DNA of 64,000 nucleotides. It comes from Montifringilla adamsi (taxonomy: Eukaryota > Chordata > Aves > Passeriformes > Passeridae). The notes beneath the pieces were generated by a model. That model worked only from the letters and a program-made list of their open reading frames with translations, searched no databases and was not told the DNA's origin. Shown one piece after another: positions 38,664-52,368 of the stretch; position 1 is the stretch's first letter; the number at the start of each line of letters is the position of its first letter. The position numbers and the translations under genes were made by a program. Where the stretch lies: positions 8,557,916-8,621,915 of the forward strand of contig JAGGNK010003335.1 of the NCBI GenBank assembly GCA_017590115.1. Reading direction: 5' to 3'.

Positions 38664-41600
38664 GTTTCTAAAGCATTAAAAACAACCCCTAAACAAACCA
38701 TTTTGGAAGGAGTTGGGGCCAAATTCAGAAGAGGACAGTGAAGCCCAGCACATGACTTCACTTCCTCTGGAACCTGTGAAGGAGAACCAAAAAAAGCCAA
38801 CAGTTCAGAAACTCAGCTGTGTGGGGTTGCATATCCAAAGGTATTCACCCACCAAAGAGGCAGGTGGGGTCTGCAAAGCCCCAGCCCCAGTGAGTTAGAT
38901 ACTTAAACCCCACGAGGTCAAGAGAACTAAGACCAGAGCTCAGATGAGTGTGGAAGTGTCACTTGGTACCATGCTTCGTTTTTAGTTCCCTATATAACTC
39001 TACAAAAACTCAAAATCCACCATAACCTTGAGAATTAGTGGAAGTTTCAAACTCCTGCTTTTCTGAGAGGGTTGGTCTGGGTCTCAGCTACTTTCTTGGG
39101 CTGGCTGCAGCACAACTTCAGGTGATTTTGTTGTTTGTGTTGTTCAAGAGATCAGTCAGCAGCATCATAAACATTCTTGGTGATATTAGAAATAAAAGGC
39201 AAAGGATCATAGCAATATTTTTGTGAACATGTGCAAAAACACTCCAAGAGAAGCTAAGGCAGAGCCTTCACAGCTGCTGCAGCACTGGCACAGCAATGGG
39301 AAAGGGGCAGGAACCCTGACGAGAGGGAGAATCCGAAAAATGATTGAACTGGTTTTATTCAAAGTTTCCACACAGAGGAGAATTTACCTTTGGCCGTAAA
39401 CCAGGAATGAAAAACTCAGTCCAAAAAGAATGCTTTGGCCAGGGCCACGTGGAGCTTGAAAAGGGGGCTTCTTGTGAGAGCTGGAGCACTGTGGTTTGTC
39501 TGGCATCTGCTATCACATGTTTTGCATTTTCCTTTCTTAATGACATTATGCTCCCTGTAAGTACTGGAAGTAACAGAGATTTACTTATTTTACCCATTTT
39601 TCCCTTATGTTCTAGAGGTGCACTAGCATCATTTGCCAATTTATTCCATTTTATAAGTATTTAAGGGATTTTTGAATGCACAATAGTCTAAACTATTCAG
39701 CCCAAATTTCATTTCATCAATGTTTTGTGTTCATTTCTGTGAGTTCCACAAAAAGAGTAAATTGCCTTTTGCAAAAGGTGGTACTTGGACCAATATGCAG
39801 TATAATGTTTCAAGCACACTGAAATATAATGATATACACAGACTACTCCAAGAAACCTCCCTTTTCCAATATTTTCCATAAATCTTAAACCAGAAACTGA
39901 AAAGAAGGGTGGTTTTTTTGGGTTTTGTTTTTTTTTTTCCTGAAGGAAAGAGTAATATGTACTTGGTAAGGTCTATGCAGAAGATAAAAATAAAGGTTAT
40001 ACAAAAAGAAAAAACATGACCCTGATGCCTGAAAAAAAGAAAATTATTCTTAAATTAACTTTCATCATTGGCTTTTAATTGTAATGGCCCAAATAATTGA
40101 ATAATTCTCAATTTCAAAACTGGTGCAACCACTTCATTATGAAAATAACGTAACACTACAGTCACTTTTTGCTGGACTCAGCTGAGCTGACCTCTCTCAA
40201 GCCACCACAGCATTGCCACTTCCACTGATTTCCTACAAATGGGAAAGAGAGGGATGCTTTACTACCTCTTCCTCACATGGGTCGTGTCTGTGGTCTGGGA
40301 AGATGAAAAGAGGGAGATCAAACAGCCACTGAGGCAGGAGGCTGCATATGCCACATTTGCTCCACTTTCTCTTTATGATCCAAAAACTGTCCCCACAAGT
40401 TTACCCTCTCCTTGTGTAAGGGGGAGGCTGAACCAGCACCCTTGGAGGAGCTGCCAGGCAGAAGGAGCCCAGGGAACTGCAGCTCATCAGCAGCTCAGAG
40501 GGTGACAGCTCCAGCAAGGGAGAAGGGCAGCAGACACAAATGTTGGGACACTGAAGTCCTGAATTTCCTTCTCTCAGAAGCAGTGGGTGATGCTGTATTC
40601 AGTTTGGGCAGAAGAGAACAAAATCAGAGGGAGAATCAAGGAAGGGAGAAACACTTTAGAACTGTTCATGTAAGAACAATTCTGGAAAATGGTAGCGTTC
40701 CTTACAAACCAGGGGCAAAAAAAGCAATACTGAAACTCAGTAATTCCCTCAGCAACAGAACAGAACTTTCCCAGTCTTCCAAAGAGGATTTGAAGATGGC
40801 ATTTATTGTTTTGCACTTCAGTGAACAAAAGATGCAGAAAACTAACAGAAGAGAGCAACAAGTGTATTTACACAGCTAGAATTTCAAGAGGAGCAGCTGT
40901 ATTTTGAAAGGAAGGAAAGGTCACCTTCTTCTCTGAAACTGGATTTAAGGAACACAGAAAACACCAACCTTTATGTTATTTGTATTAAAGATTTGGCTGA
41001 TTCAGAAGCAAAACAAAAATTCTTTATCTGAAAATTAATACCTGCAAAGTGACCAGAAGGCTTCAATTTTTTTTTTCCCAAAAAGAGATTTCTTTTTTTT
41101 TTAATATGAATTGTCTCATTTCCTGATTAGCAAACTAAAAGTATGAAATTGTTTTCCCTCTGGCTATATCCCAGCTAGATCAAAGCACTGGCCCAAGAAC
41201 TTACTGTACCAGATCAGTTATGAAGAAAGTCCACAAGAAATTCAAGCATCTACTTCTCATCAGTCCTGAAAGAGTTATCACCCCCAGAATATGAACATGG
41301 GCTCCTCATGCCCCATACTGACAGATACGTGCCCAGATGGTTTTATAACTGGTTTTTGTTGCAGTTATTACTTCAGCACAAACAGTATCTGCTCTGCTTT
41401 GGGAGCAGAGCTCATGCCCAGACCAGGACAAATCACTGAAGTTCATTCCACTGTCACATCTCTTGCCAGGTCTCACAGGGAAAGGTTTATTCCATACCTG
41501 GAAGAACCATCCCCTCTGATGAATACCAGAGGGCCACAGCTCCCCAGGAATTGTGAGTGCCTGTGGGCCAGTGAGTGGCACAGGGACACCTGTAAGGAAC

Positions 41601-41926
41601 AGTGCATGGGGGATGCTTCAGCAGATTCCCAAGAGTTAAACATCACCATGATATCTGTTTTAGTAAAGACAGAGGAAAGAATCCACACCCACATCTTTTG
41701 AATGCACAGAGTCATCAATAAAAGGAGTCTCCAGCTTCAAGCCATAAAGTCATAAATCAAGGCAAAACAAGCCATTGACCTGTTTTTCTTCTTATGAGCA
41801 GATGTAACACTGCAGTGAGGGTTTAAGGCCATGACAAGTCCTGCTGCATAAATCAGCTCTCTCCTACGTAATGGTGTGAAGGATAAATCCAAGTACACAC
41901 TGACAGCCAAAACAGGGGAGTGGTAT

Positions 41927-42725
41927 TGTGGTGGGGGGCCACTGGCTGGATGCCAGATTCCCACCAAATCCAGTCCATCACTCCCCTCCTCAGATGGACA
42001 GAGGAGATAAAATATAACAAAATACTCTAGGCGGAGATAAGGACAGGGAGAGATCATTCACCAATTACTGCCACAGGCAAAACTCGACTTGGGGAAAATT
42101 AATTTAATTTATTACCAAGCAAATCACAGTATAGTAATGAGAAATTAAACCAAATCTTAAAAACACCTTCCACATCCCTCTGTTCTTCCCAAGCTCAATT
42201 TCATTCCTGAATTCTCGGCCTCTTTCCCACAATGGTGCAGTGAGATGGGGAATGGGGGCTGTGGTCAGTTCATCACACCTTGTCTGTGCTGCTCCTTCCT
42301 CCTCAGGGGAGGACTCCTCACACTCTTGCCCAGCTGCAGTGTGGGCTCCTCCCCAGGCTGCAGGTGGATCTCTGCTCCCCCGTGGTCCCCCATGGGCTGC
42401 ACAAGGACATCAGCTCCACCATGGGGAATCTCTGCTCCAGCGCCTGCAGCACCTCCTCCCTTTCTTCTGCACTGACCTTGGGGTCTGCAGAGCTGCTGCT
42501 CTCACACATTCTCACTCATCTGACCACAGCTGCAAGTCCTTTTCTCTTCCTCTAAAATATGTTATGAGGCACTATCACCATCACTGGTGGGCTCAGCCTG
42601 GGCCAGCAGCGAGTCCCTTTTGGAGCCAGTGGCGCTGGGGGACAGGGGGGAGATATTGGCAGCTGCTTACAGAAGCCACCCCTCTAGTCCCCACACACAC
42701 ATACCAAAACCTGCCTCACCAAGCT
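41927..42725 (+). mobile_element. LTR-type avian interspersed repeat
   Basis: About 800 bases that I recognise as a high-copy repeat family of bird genomes. It starts TGTGGTGGGG with CTGGCTGGATGCCAG. It then has GGACAGAGGAGATAAAATAT, GATAAGGACAGGGAGAGATC, TTAATTTAATTTATTACC, and GCTCCTTCCTCCTCAGG with GACTCCTCACACTC. A GC-rich part made of degenerate GGGCTGCA / CTCTGCTCC units follows, then AAATATGTTATGAGGC, CAGAAGCCACCCCT and ACCAAAACCTGCC. It is probably LTR/endogenous-retrovirus derived, and no protein-coding remnant is recognisable. The 187-codon frame inside it (42240-42803) is a by-product of the GC-rich repeat units. The family name is not resolved and strand is nominal. Confidence 0.65.
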
Positions 42726-45700
42726 GAAACTAATGTTCCTCTCTCTTTGGAAAAGTGGAGCTATCCTGTAGGAAGGTGTCTGTATAAATACTACAAAGAC
42801 TGAGAAGTGATTGTTATCTTCCAGAGAGCAGTGTTAATACAGGCTTTAAAAAGAGATCAATGGGCATTTTTGTATTAGTCACTTTTTTGGCAGCTCATCC
42901 ATATCTGCAAATACATATTTTAGAAGATCAAATCAGCAGCCAACCCATGCTACAGTCAGAAAAAGGAAGACAGTAAAAGCACATATCATACAATTATATT
43001 AGTGCTCCCTCCTGGAGAATGTTTTACAGTTATGTCTGGCTAGTCAAACCAATTTCTCTTTACTGCTCACTGGAACACCATCTCTTCTATTTCCCCCAAG
43101 TTGACTAGGGCTTTTCTGTACCCCTTCTTCAGTTCTTTTATTTCATAAATGTTTTGCAAAGACACTCTCACTTGGATTAGGCTGCACTTAACTGCACTTA
43201 GCATTCCCTGGGTTTAAAATGAAAAGCATCAGAGCAACAGAGGGAGATCTGGTGTACATCACTGTCCAAAGCCTGTGTGTGTCCAGGGTCAAGAGCAACT
43301 CTGCTGAACACAGAACAGAGAAGCAGGTGCACCTGAGAAAAGTCAGACAGCCCAAAAACACACAGTGCAGAGAATCAGATACAGAACCCATGACAAACAG
43401 TCCTGGGGGAAAAACCAGGCTTTGAGTTAGTTGTTGACCTTGGAGCTGGGAGCAGGAATCTGTGTCCCATTGCCTGAGTCCAGTGAGAACTCAAAGAACT
43501 TTCTCATTCTTTGCAAGCAAGCAGGAGGTACAAAGAATATCTGAGTCCATCACCTTTCCCTAACTTCAACTGTCTGCAAGAGCCCAGTTTTTGGCAAATC
43601 TCCCTCATGTCCAAAGAGGCAGCAGTACATGCAAATGCTTTATAGTTTAAAATGTCGTATGTTGATGCTGACAAGTTCAAGACATGAGAAGAGGTTGCTA
43701 TGGAAACACATGCAGTATTGCCTGGAACTAAAGGCAACATTTTACATTAGGAATTTTTTTAAAAATCAACCTTGGACCAACAAGTTAGTTGGTTGCCAAA
43801 TTGGGTTTAGGATGGGGAAAAATCAGTTTGTCATTTGCTCTCAGACAGAAATATTTTTGTTTAGAAACAATAAAGCTAAATGTAATGGAAGCATTTCCAT
43901 TATATTTTGGATTATTTTCCTTGTCTCAGAGCAAAAAGTAATTTCATATTGAAAGAGTTTCTTTTGAAGCAAATCCATCTCTATATTCCCACATGCTGGA
44001 GTCTCCATCTAATTTTATTTCTATAATTAATTAAATCACTTTAATGAATGGTTATGTTCTTTGAAAGGTTAAACCTTTAACTCTTATATAACCTTACTTG
44101 CCCATGTACCCACATTGGCCAACAGAACAAATATAGGAGTAGAACTGCTCAGAAAAGAGCAGGATTGCACCCTTGGGCAGTCTGGCAGTTCTCAGCTGTT
44201 TCCTGAGCCCTGTTTTATAACCCTGTTTGCAACCTGTCACTGTTGCAAGGTGACACCTGCCCTTCTGGGGTATTGCTGTGCAGTGGCATCTTTCAATGCC
44301 AATCTCTTCTGCTTCATTCCCTCCCCTCCCAACAAGCACAAGAACAATTTTGAATTCCACAGATAACAGTTTTACTCTGCAGGCCTCACAAAAAGCCTGA
44401 TTCTAAAACACAATTCCTGCATACCCATGTACTCAAGGGGAAAAAAGCCCCTCTCCGCTTAATCTTTCTTACATAAAGCATAAAGCCTTCTGTTTTTCCT
44501 TCTGAAAACTTTCTATTAGTTATCTATTAGATTTGACAGAGAAGATTTATAAAAAGGGGACACAGGGTTCTACTTCTGACGCTTTATTTTTGGAAGCACA
44601 GAAGGGCATTTGAGCTGCTGGGTCTCAGACAGACTCTTCCCTTTCATCTTTTCCTATTTTGAGTATTCTAGACAATTTCAGTCTACTAGAACATTTATTT
44701 GTTTGGGCATTTTGGCCATCACAGAATTGAAAAACGGACTAATCTACTATTCAACCTAAATTACTCTCCAGTCTGCAGCTGGAGCTGACAAGACCTCATG
44801 ATTTTTGCAAGTAGAAGGCCAAGATACACTTATAAACACAGAAGATGGGGTCATGGTATCAGCATGGCATGACCAACATTTTTGCCTGATAACTTTAGTA
44901 AAAATCTAAACCAAATTGCAGACATCATTTCTTCATAAATACCTGAGCAGTGAAGGTGGGAAAACCTCTTTTTTGCTAAGTTTAAGAGAGAAGATGCTAG
45001 GAAATCTGATGACAAGTATCTGAAATGGAAAAAACCTTGTGAACTGGCGTAAGAGCACTGTCCTTCAGTAAATGCAGCAGCAGGCAAACAATGCCAACAA
45101 GTTGCTTTTAGAAAACATCTCATTTAGGGCTGTGCTGTCAAAGAAGCCTAAGGAGAACTGACAGCCAAACACAGATGGGCTCCTCATGTCCTGGAAACCT
45201 CATCTTACTTGGTTACAGCTGAAACCCAACACATCCAGCTTGCTTCAAATGAGGGGTGTTTTCCAGCCATCCCACTGTCACAGGGAAATTCCCATAAATG
45301 CTTTTTGTGAGTGCAGCCCTCCTGTCTCAGCAGGCTGTAGGCTACTGAATTCCAGGGCCACTGCTGCCACCCAGGCACAGTGGGTCACAGCAAGAGGAAT
45401 GAGGAACAGCATTTTCTAAGTTATAAATGCCAGATCCTTTTAACATCCATCCAGCAGCCCATATAAATTCATTTATTACTGTATTTTTAAGCTGTCTGTA
45501 CATGGTTGGGTTTTGGCCAGTTCCAGAACAGCCTTTTTTAATTTTATTCTTTAAATAAAACCCACTTTTTAAGCAGATCTTCCAGACACATAAGATATTA
45601 AGTTTTATTTCACCTTCTACTTACAACATCAATAACAGTGAAAAGCTGTTTCTCTTTTCTTTGGATCTAAATCTCTGTTCCTTAAGAATCTTACAAGAAT

Positions 45701-48700
45701 ACTCAGGCAAAGTAAATGCAAATTATCAGTACCCGATTTCAATGTTGTTTAAAGCATAACTTTTTCTTCTGTCACACCTCACTTCTCATTTTTTTCTTAT
45801 TATTACCTAGAATAAGGTAATATTTATTGACTAAATGTGTCTATGAAAACTTGCAAATAGGCAGGATACATGTAAGGGTCTTTATAAATTCCGTTCTCTT
45901 TAAAATCCACCAGGTATCTGTGTCAGAAGGACTGAGGCAGTGAAATATGGAAAAGCTCATCTGTAAAGATGCTGAGACTTTGGCTGCAGTTCACTCAACT
46001 TCACAGGGCTCATCACAACAGTATTTGGCTCTCCTCTCTTCTGTTTTCTTCACTACTAATGGATACTTTACTATTTAATTAGTGCAGCATGATCCAAATC
46101 CCATCAAAGTCAATAAAACTCTTTTCATTTATGTTAACGGGCTTTGGACCAGCTCCTGGTTTAATACCAGAATCAAATAAAACACCCCTAGGAAAAGAGC
46201 AGATATACCAAGCTTACACTTTAAAGTACAATCTTAAAACCTTCCTAAGGTTTTTACCCACTTTAAAGAAAATCTCATTATTGAACACCTTACAAAACCA
46301 GCTGGACAGCTGTTTTTTTGCCAGCGTGATTAAAATGTCAGAAGGCATCTAAAAGTGTGCAGAGCTTCAGTGTGAAAAACCTTCCCATGGCAGAGGGTGA
46401 TGCCTTCCTGAAGCTCTTGCTGGGGCTCCTGCACTGTGCAAGGACAGGAGGGTTCCCCCTGGCAGGACAGACCTGGCAGCAGAACTGTTTAAAAGGTCCT
46501 GCCCCAAACTCTTGTTCTTCCTCTGGCACCACCACAGCTGTAGTGGCAGAGAAAGAGCAAAGCCAGCCCAACACTGGCTCTGTTGAGCTGCTCTGCAGAA
46601 AACTTCACCAGTGTCATTCAGCCACTAAGGCTGTTTGGCCAGAGACATCCACACCTGAGAGGTGGCACCAGGACAGCCAGGGCCCTGCTGAGGGGAGCTC
46701 TGTCCAGCAGAGCCCTCAGCTCCAGTGCAGCACAGCTGAACCTCCAAAACCACTTTAATCAGACCAGCAGGAGAGAGCACCAGCTATTTTTGTCACACAG
46801 AGGAGAGAGGAGGCTTCCTGCTCTTAGGCTATACCCCAGTCGCTGCAGAAAGCAACGAACCACAAAGCAAGCAAAATGACACTATGTAAACAGGGAGATT
46901 AAACCTTCTCCTGATACTTTTGACCTATTTTGGCAATACCAAGCAAGCCGCACAAAGCCACCACATCATTTCGAGCATAAAGCATGCTTTAATTGACTGG
47001 CACATTAAACATCAAAGTTCTGTGTAAAGTTTGACCACAGAAATCACGTTCAGAAATCACATCCAACCAATGCTGACTCAGCAGCAGAGCCACTGGATCC
47101 TTTTTTTAAATTCTCAAAAGACCAAACAAAAAAACTGAACTTGTGCTGTTGATTTCAACGTGTTTTTTGCATTTCAGACTACTCCAATCTGGCAGCACAG
47201 TAGGCTGGGGGGAAAATTTCCTTGAAAACAACTTTGGCAGAATGTTAATACAGAAAGAAGAAAATTTAGGGCAAGGATGAGAGGTGTTTCAGTCCCTTCT
47301 GGGCTGGAGCTGTGACCCTTCCCATGGAATCAATCACAGCAGCTCTGGAGGGGACTGTCCTGAGGCACACCAGGACATGCTGGTGACGTGGGGATGTGTC
47401 TCCAGCTCCCTGTTCCCACCTGCCCAGTGCCTCTGGGCAGCCCTGACTCACCTTGTACTGACATGTGCACTGGGCTGGGAGGCACAGAAACCTCCATTTG
47501 CTCTCCCATGGAGTCAGATTCCAGCCCTGCCCCGCAAACTTGCACTGAGGATAAATGGGGACATCACTTCTTGCTTCATTGTCCCTTCTAGAGCTACTCA
47601 TTAAAGGAGAATATTTACTGAGCAAGGATTCTGTTGTGAATTGCCAGTGTTTTCTGCTCCTTCCTGCTGGGGGCCACTCACCAGCTATTCTCACCACCCC
47701 AGCACTCCAGTGCCAGTGCTCAGCATCTTGCCCTGCTGACACTGATCAGATGTCTCCAACTGCTCTTTCTTTTGGCCTTTCTTCTGACACACCCCTTCCT
47801 CTCCCCCAAATCCCACACAGAGGCAGTCATCTCACTGCTCTGAGCACTACACTTCTCCACAGGAACCACAGTGCATTTTTCCCCAGTGAAGGAAGTCTTT
47901 CCAGCTCGTGAAAAGGAGAGCAGAACTGCCCAGCAGCCCAGCAGCAGCCAGAGGGGAGGGAGGTACACTTCCAAATACTCTGTGCAGCTTTGGAATTCAA
48001 ACCCATTCGCTGTGATGGAGCAAATTCACCAGCTCTTGGCAGCAATTTCAAAGATGGCCATTTGCTCCACATTCCTCAGCAAAGCAGGGATGCTGACAGG
48101 GTCCCTGGCTCTCTGAAGGTGAGGAGTGAGAACCTACAGGCTCAACCGTCCCCTAGAACCACTTCCAGGGAGGTTATCATTACAAGGTGAAAGCTGCCTC
48201 CACACAGACTAGAAAACACAAGTATTAGGGCTAATCTAGCCAGCACACCGTGAGATATAGAGGATTAGATTTGACCTGATAGGTCTCTGATGTCAGTGAA
48301 AAGTGGTGTTAATATAAACAAATATAAAATGAAAAGAGAAAAAAACCCAATGCTTTCCCAGTGGGATAGCTAGAATCTACTGTAGAACTTGCAAGAACAC
48401 TGCAAGCTGTGATTCAATACTCCAAAAATTTTAACCTTGGGTTAAAGACTGCATGGAGTTCATTCTGGAAGTGCACTATAAAAGTGTTACCTAAGCACAA
48501 ATATTTCGTAAACCCACAAGTCAAAACAAACACCTCTTCAAATCACCCAAAAGGAACACAAAATTGCCAGAAGCAGCTAAATCCTTCAAAGACCTAAGTC
48601 TATCCATCACGGATGAATTTCACATTACTAGCATTGCATTTATTCAACAGTTTTCCTAGTCTTGTCATGATTTCTACAGGCTTGCATAATAACATGAAAA

Positions 48701-51440
48701 TGTCACAAAAATTACGTCAGAATGGCAATCCAGAGGCAGGGAGCCACAAGGGCCTTTGTGTGACAAGAAGTGCCAGGAGATGTGTCTCTAACCCATCTGC
48801 CCATTCGAGACCAAGGACCCTTCAAAGGTCCTGGGATTCCCAGTCTTCGTTTCCAGTGCACTTTGCCATTTCCAAAAAACAAACCCTAAATACATTACTT
48901 AGTGAAATCTCATGAAAACACATGCACATTCACAGATCTTGTGTGCCCTGCTGGCTCCCAAGAAGGAGTGCATCTCTTTTCAAACCACGGGAGCCTGTAG
49001 CCCAGCCTGTCGGAGGAGGGCACATCTCCACACGAGTGTGAAAACATCTAATTACATAAGGCCAGGTCCTCAGCTAATGCAAAGTGACAGAGCTCCCAGA
49101 AATCCATGGAGATATGATGATGCAGATTAACAGAGGTTTGGCTCATTATAATTCAATGAAACTTCTAATTTTCCCATCTAGTGACAGATTGTTGGAATCC
49201 TGACCACCAGAACCTCAGAGTGCAATGGGGACTTGAAAGGGGATAGCATCAGGGAAAGTAAACTCCAGTTTGGCTGAAAGCATATTTATGATCCAGGAGT
49301 TTCAATTAGCTGTTGCTGAGTTATCACAAAAGTCTGTTGAACAGATGTGCAATTAGTGTTTTTCTCATGTTGTTCTCTCTTGTGACTTGGGGTTTTTTGG
49401 CTGGGGGATTGTATTTGGCATTTGGGTGGGGTTTTTTGCAAGTGATGCTAGTTTTATTGAGGTCAAAAGTAACATCTTAGGCAGAGAAAGCTCTACCCAC
49501 CACCACACCCCCAGCAGTGCAGAAGCAGAGAGGCAGTGTCAGCAAGAAAATCTTTCTCCTTTCTGGCCTCATCTTCATAGGAATATGGAGACAAAAAAGC
49601 TGTCAGAATGAGCCTGAAAATTCAAGGCAGCTGGAATTGCCTCATCCTCCTGGCATGGACTGGAGGGTTTCTCCTGATCCCTCCCCCTTACTTAATGCAT
49701 CACCTCTTCTGTGGTGGGGATGTGGTGTGAGGCAGAAGGGGAAGAAGGTTTAGCAGAGCTATTTCAGGTTTAGAGGCACACAGTTCTGTCCTGTTCCATC
49801 CAGCACACGGGATATAAACAGCCATAGGAAAAGCTGCACTTGAGCTTCTCACACTCACCTCCCTCCCCAGCACCACTGCACCAGGGGACAGAGAACAAGG
49901 TGAAAGACAAGGTTATGATGTGGAATACTCCATGGCCTGCTTTTTGTCCCAAATTCTCTGCTAATCAACCTGTCCACACAAAGCCAAACAGAGCCAGTGA
50001 AACTAAGCACATTCACTTCAGCAGCTTTGGAAGAGACCCAAAAATCAGCTACTTGCCATGGGACCTCCCTGGCCCTTATGCAAAATTATGCTGGATCACA
50101 ACACAAACATTGACAGAAATCTGGGGTTTTTCCTGTGTTATTTTCTGTTTAGATAAGTGCAAGATTACACTGTATTTTTATAAGTTCAGCATTTTTATTC
50201 TATTTTATAAGATGTGTGTGATTACTGTTGGGCTTAATTTGACTGCAGTGAACTAAGCACTTTATTTTCACAAAAATTCATTACACTCTCCTACTGAGGA
50301 GATTAAATTAATTCAAAACATCTTGTAAATGGTCTTGTCTTTCTTTGCTTGTCTATTACTTATCCAGACTGAGTTTCATATTCTTCTTTCAGAGTACTAA
50401 ATCATCCTTTGATTAATCCCATTTTTACACTTGCTGCTTATGTCAGCCTTAACGTGCTGTAACTTTGCAAACAAATTTAATATTGACAGACACCTCTTAG
50501 CACTTATTTGGGAATTAAATATTTTGGTTTACTGATGAATGGTGGATTTGCAATTTTTACAATGAAAACTAAAACTATTCAAAAACTCTGACTTCAAGCT
50601 TGGTTATAAATCTGAAATCAATCCAAATTCATCTCCAAACCTTCTTTAACCCTGAGGTACTTAGTGGTATTGAACAGAAGTGGTGTAAAATTTCTGCTTC
50701 TAGGATTTGGAGTGGGGCATTTTTTGTTGATTAAAAAGATTGTGACCCTATGTATGTTCATGGTGCTTTACAGAGAGCATTTTGAAGTCTGAGAGACACC
50801 ATTTTATCCAGCTATTACTTTAGGTATATAAAAACTTTTAGACATTTTCAGCCTTGCAAGCTTCAAAGCCTGTCATCTTCCAATATAACTCCTGTCACGT
50901 GAGAGTGTTGGCATGTGAAAGACTCTCACTGAGCCCACCTCAGCTGTCTTTATCATCAGGTAGTGATTTATTTCTCAAAGACTGTTTCTTAAAAACATTC
51001 TGGTTTGCAGAATGCTTTCTGAACAACGTCTCTCACATTCCTTCCACAGCTCCTCTGCTTGGAGGAAGAGGAAAGCCTTGTGATTTTAGCACTCTGAAAA
51101 ATGAAGTATATTCTTCTGCACATGAGTTGGATGAACACAATTTACCCAAAAGCCATGATTTAAAACAAATAAACCCACTATTAAAACAGTAACCACAGCC
51201 TGTGCTGCCACCTATCCTTGGTTAATCTCTGTGCTTTCTGTAGGCTTTTTCCAAAGCGCGGGCTCTGTCCTGGAAATTGGAATGCCCTGCAGGTGATGTG
51301 ATGGCCATGGGCACCAGCCTTGTAACAGCCTGGGGAGTCACACACTTCGCCATGGGAGAAATGCAAGATGCAGCTGCTTAGGGCAGATACTGGATGTTAG
51401 TTCTGCATTTTGCATATGGGGGAAAGAGCAGAGAAATGAG
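42726..51440. other. Intron segment without gene
   Basis: Unique sequence apart from the palindromic repeat at 46.1 kb. GC-richer patches at 46360-46760 and 47280-47980 open overlapping frames on both strands (up to 158 codons) with serine-, proline- and glutamine-rich content. I regard these as non-coding. Confidence 0.5.
46090..46151. repeat. Imperfect inverted repeat, old amniote type
   Basis: Two 21-base arms, 46090-46110 and 46131-46151, are reverse complements at 15 of 21 positions around a 20-base loop. Arm motifs GATCCAAATCCCAT and GGGCTTTGGACC resemble a palindromic repeat motif common in reptile and bird DNA (AAGTCAATG centre). It could be a remnant of a short non-autonomous DNA element. 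Confidence 0.5.
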
Positions 51441-51640
51441 AATCACAGATCCATTGAATCATTTAGGTTGGAAGAGACTTGGAAGATCTTTAAATCCAAC
51501 CATTAACACAGGACTGTCAAGTCCACACTGAACCATGGACCCAGGTGCCACATCTGTACCTCCCTGAGCTGCCTGTTCCAAGGTTTGACAGCCCTTTTTG
51601 TGAAGAAGATTTTCCTAACATCTAATCTAAAAATTCAGCA
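51441..51640 (-). mobile_element. CR1 LINE 3' end, about 200 bases
   Basis: The longest classical CR1 piece here. From the right end of the element it shows GAATCATTTAGGTTGGAAG, then GATCTTTAAATCCAACC, the GTGCCACATCTGTACC block, GCCTGTTCCAAGGTTTGACA, and GTGAAGAAGATTTTCCTAAC. This is the usual order of CR1 3' UTR blocks read in reverse. No reverse-transcriptase coding sequence remains. Confidence 0.9.
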
Positions 51641-52219
51641 AGTGCTTTCCCCTCTTCCTTTCTAAATTCAATCATTTTACTGTATTTGAATTAAAATGTA
51701 AATGGCGCATTACTATGCTTAGCTCTTGAAATAGTTTTACTCCCAAGAAAGTAAGCCTTTCTTTCCTGTTGGACTCGATGTATTATTTTGACTTTCTCCA
51801 TTCTATACTCTACAATACTCATTAAATCATGCCAAAAAAGTTCATGTTCAGAAACAAAACTTGAAAGAGAAATCCCTCCCACGGAGCAAATTGTGCAAGA
51901 GTAGCCCTGGGTGTGCAGTGCCCCTCCTGGGCGTGTGGTGTGAAGGTGGTGGATGGGTTTGCCTGAGGGGGCTGATGCCTGTCCAGAGCTCCACTGCACA
52001 TGCTGGAAGCTGCTGCTGCAGCCCAGAGGGAGGAGGCAGGGGTGAAAGAGGGACTGCCCACAGCCATGGGAAGCAGGCACAGCAGCAGGCTTAGAGCTGC
52101 ACTCAGGGTTCCTGTAGAAATTTGCTGTATCACTCACAAAATTCAATGCCCCCTCCATTTCATGGACTGCTTCTTGTCAGGATTTTAAGTGATGGGGTAA
52201 AGGAAAAGAGCTGCTGGCC

Positions 52220-52251
52220 AGCCTGCTCATTAGCCAGCCTGCTCATTAGCC
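52220..52251. repeat. 16-base perfect tandem duplication
   Basis: AGCCTGCTCATTAGCC occurs twice head to tail with no mismatch, flanked by GCC on both sides. It looks recent. Confidence 0.9.
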
Positions 52252-52352
52252 ATGCAGGTTCTTCTCTACACATTCACTTCATTATTCTTACAGTGACAGT
52301 AAATCAGAAAATAAATTAATAAAGGCTTTAAGACTCAGGGCTACATCAAGGT

Positions 52353-52368
52353 GTGGATCTGTGGATCT
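52353..52368. repeat. 8-base tandem duplication
   Basis: GTGGATCT occurs twice head to tail, followed by a partial third unit (GTG). Confidence 0.8.

Larger units (their letters stand above)
31233..41926. other. Intron segment without gene
   Basis: AT-rich sequence with the longest A tracts and the TA microsatellite of the window. A small GC-richer patch with CpGs is at about 37080-37200. No frame has a domain signature. Frames of 144 codons (32445-32879) and 155 codons (40412-40879) look random in composition. Confidence 0.5.

Noticed and set aside
40412..40879. 155-codon plus-strand frame
   Set aside because: Random-looking composition and no homologous motif. No conserved start or splice context.
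42240..42803. 187-codon plus-strand frame, the longest in the intron
   Set aside because: It lies almost entirely in the LTR-type repeat, whose GC-rich repeated units keep frames open. No recognisable protein.
47266..47742. 158-codon minus-strand frame overlapping several plus-strand frames
   Set aside because: It sits in a GC-rich patch where every frame is open. No family signature.
51691..52158. 155-codon minus-strand frame
   Set aside because: Partly driven by a GC-rich patch and by sequence next to a CR1 fragment. No domain.
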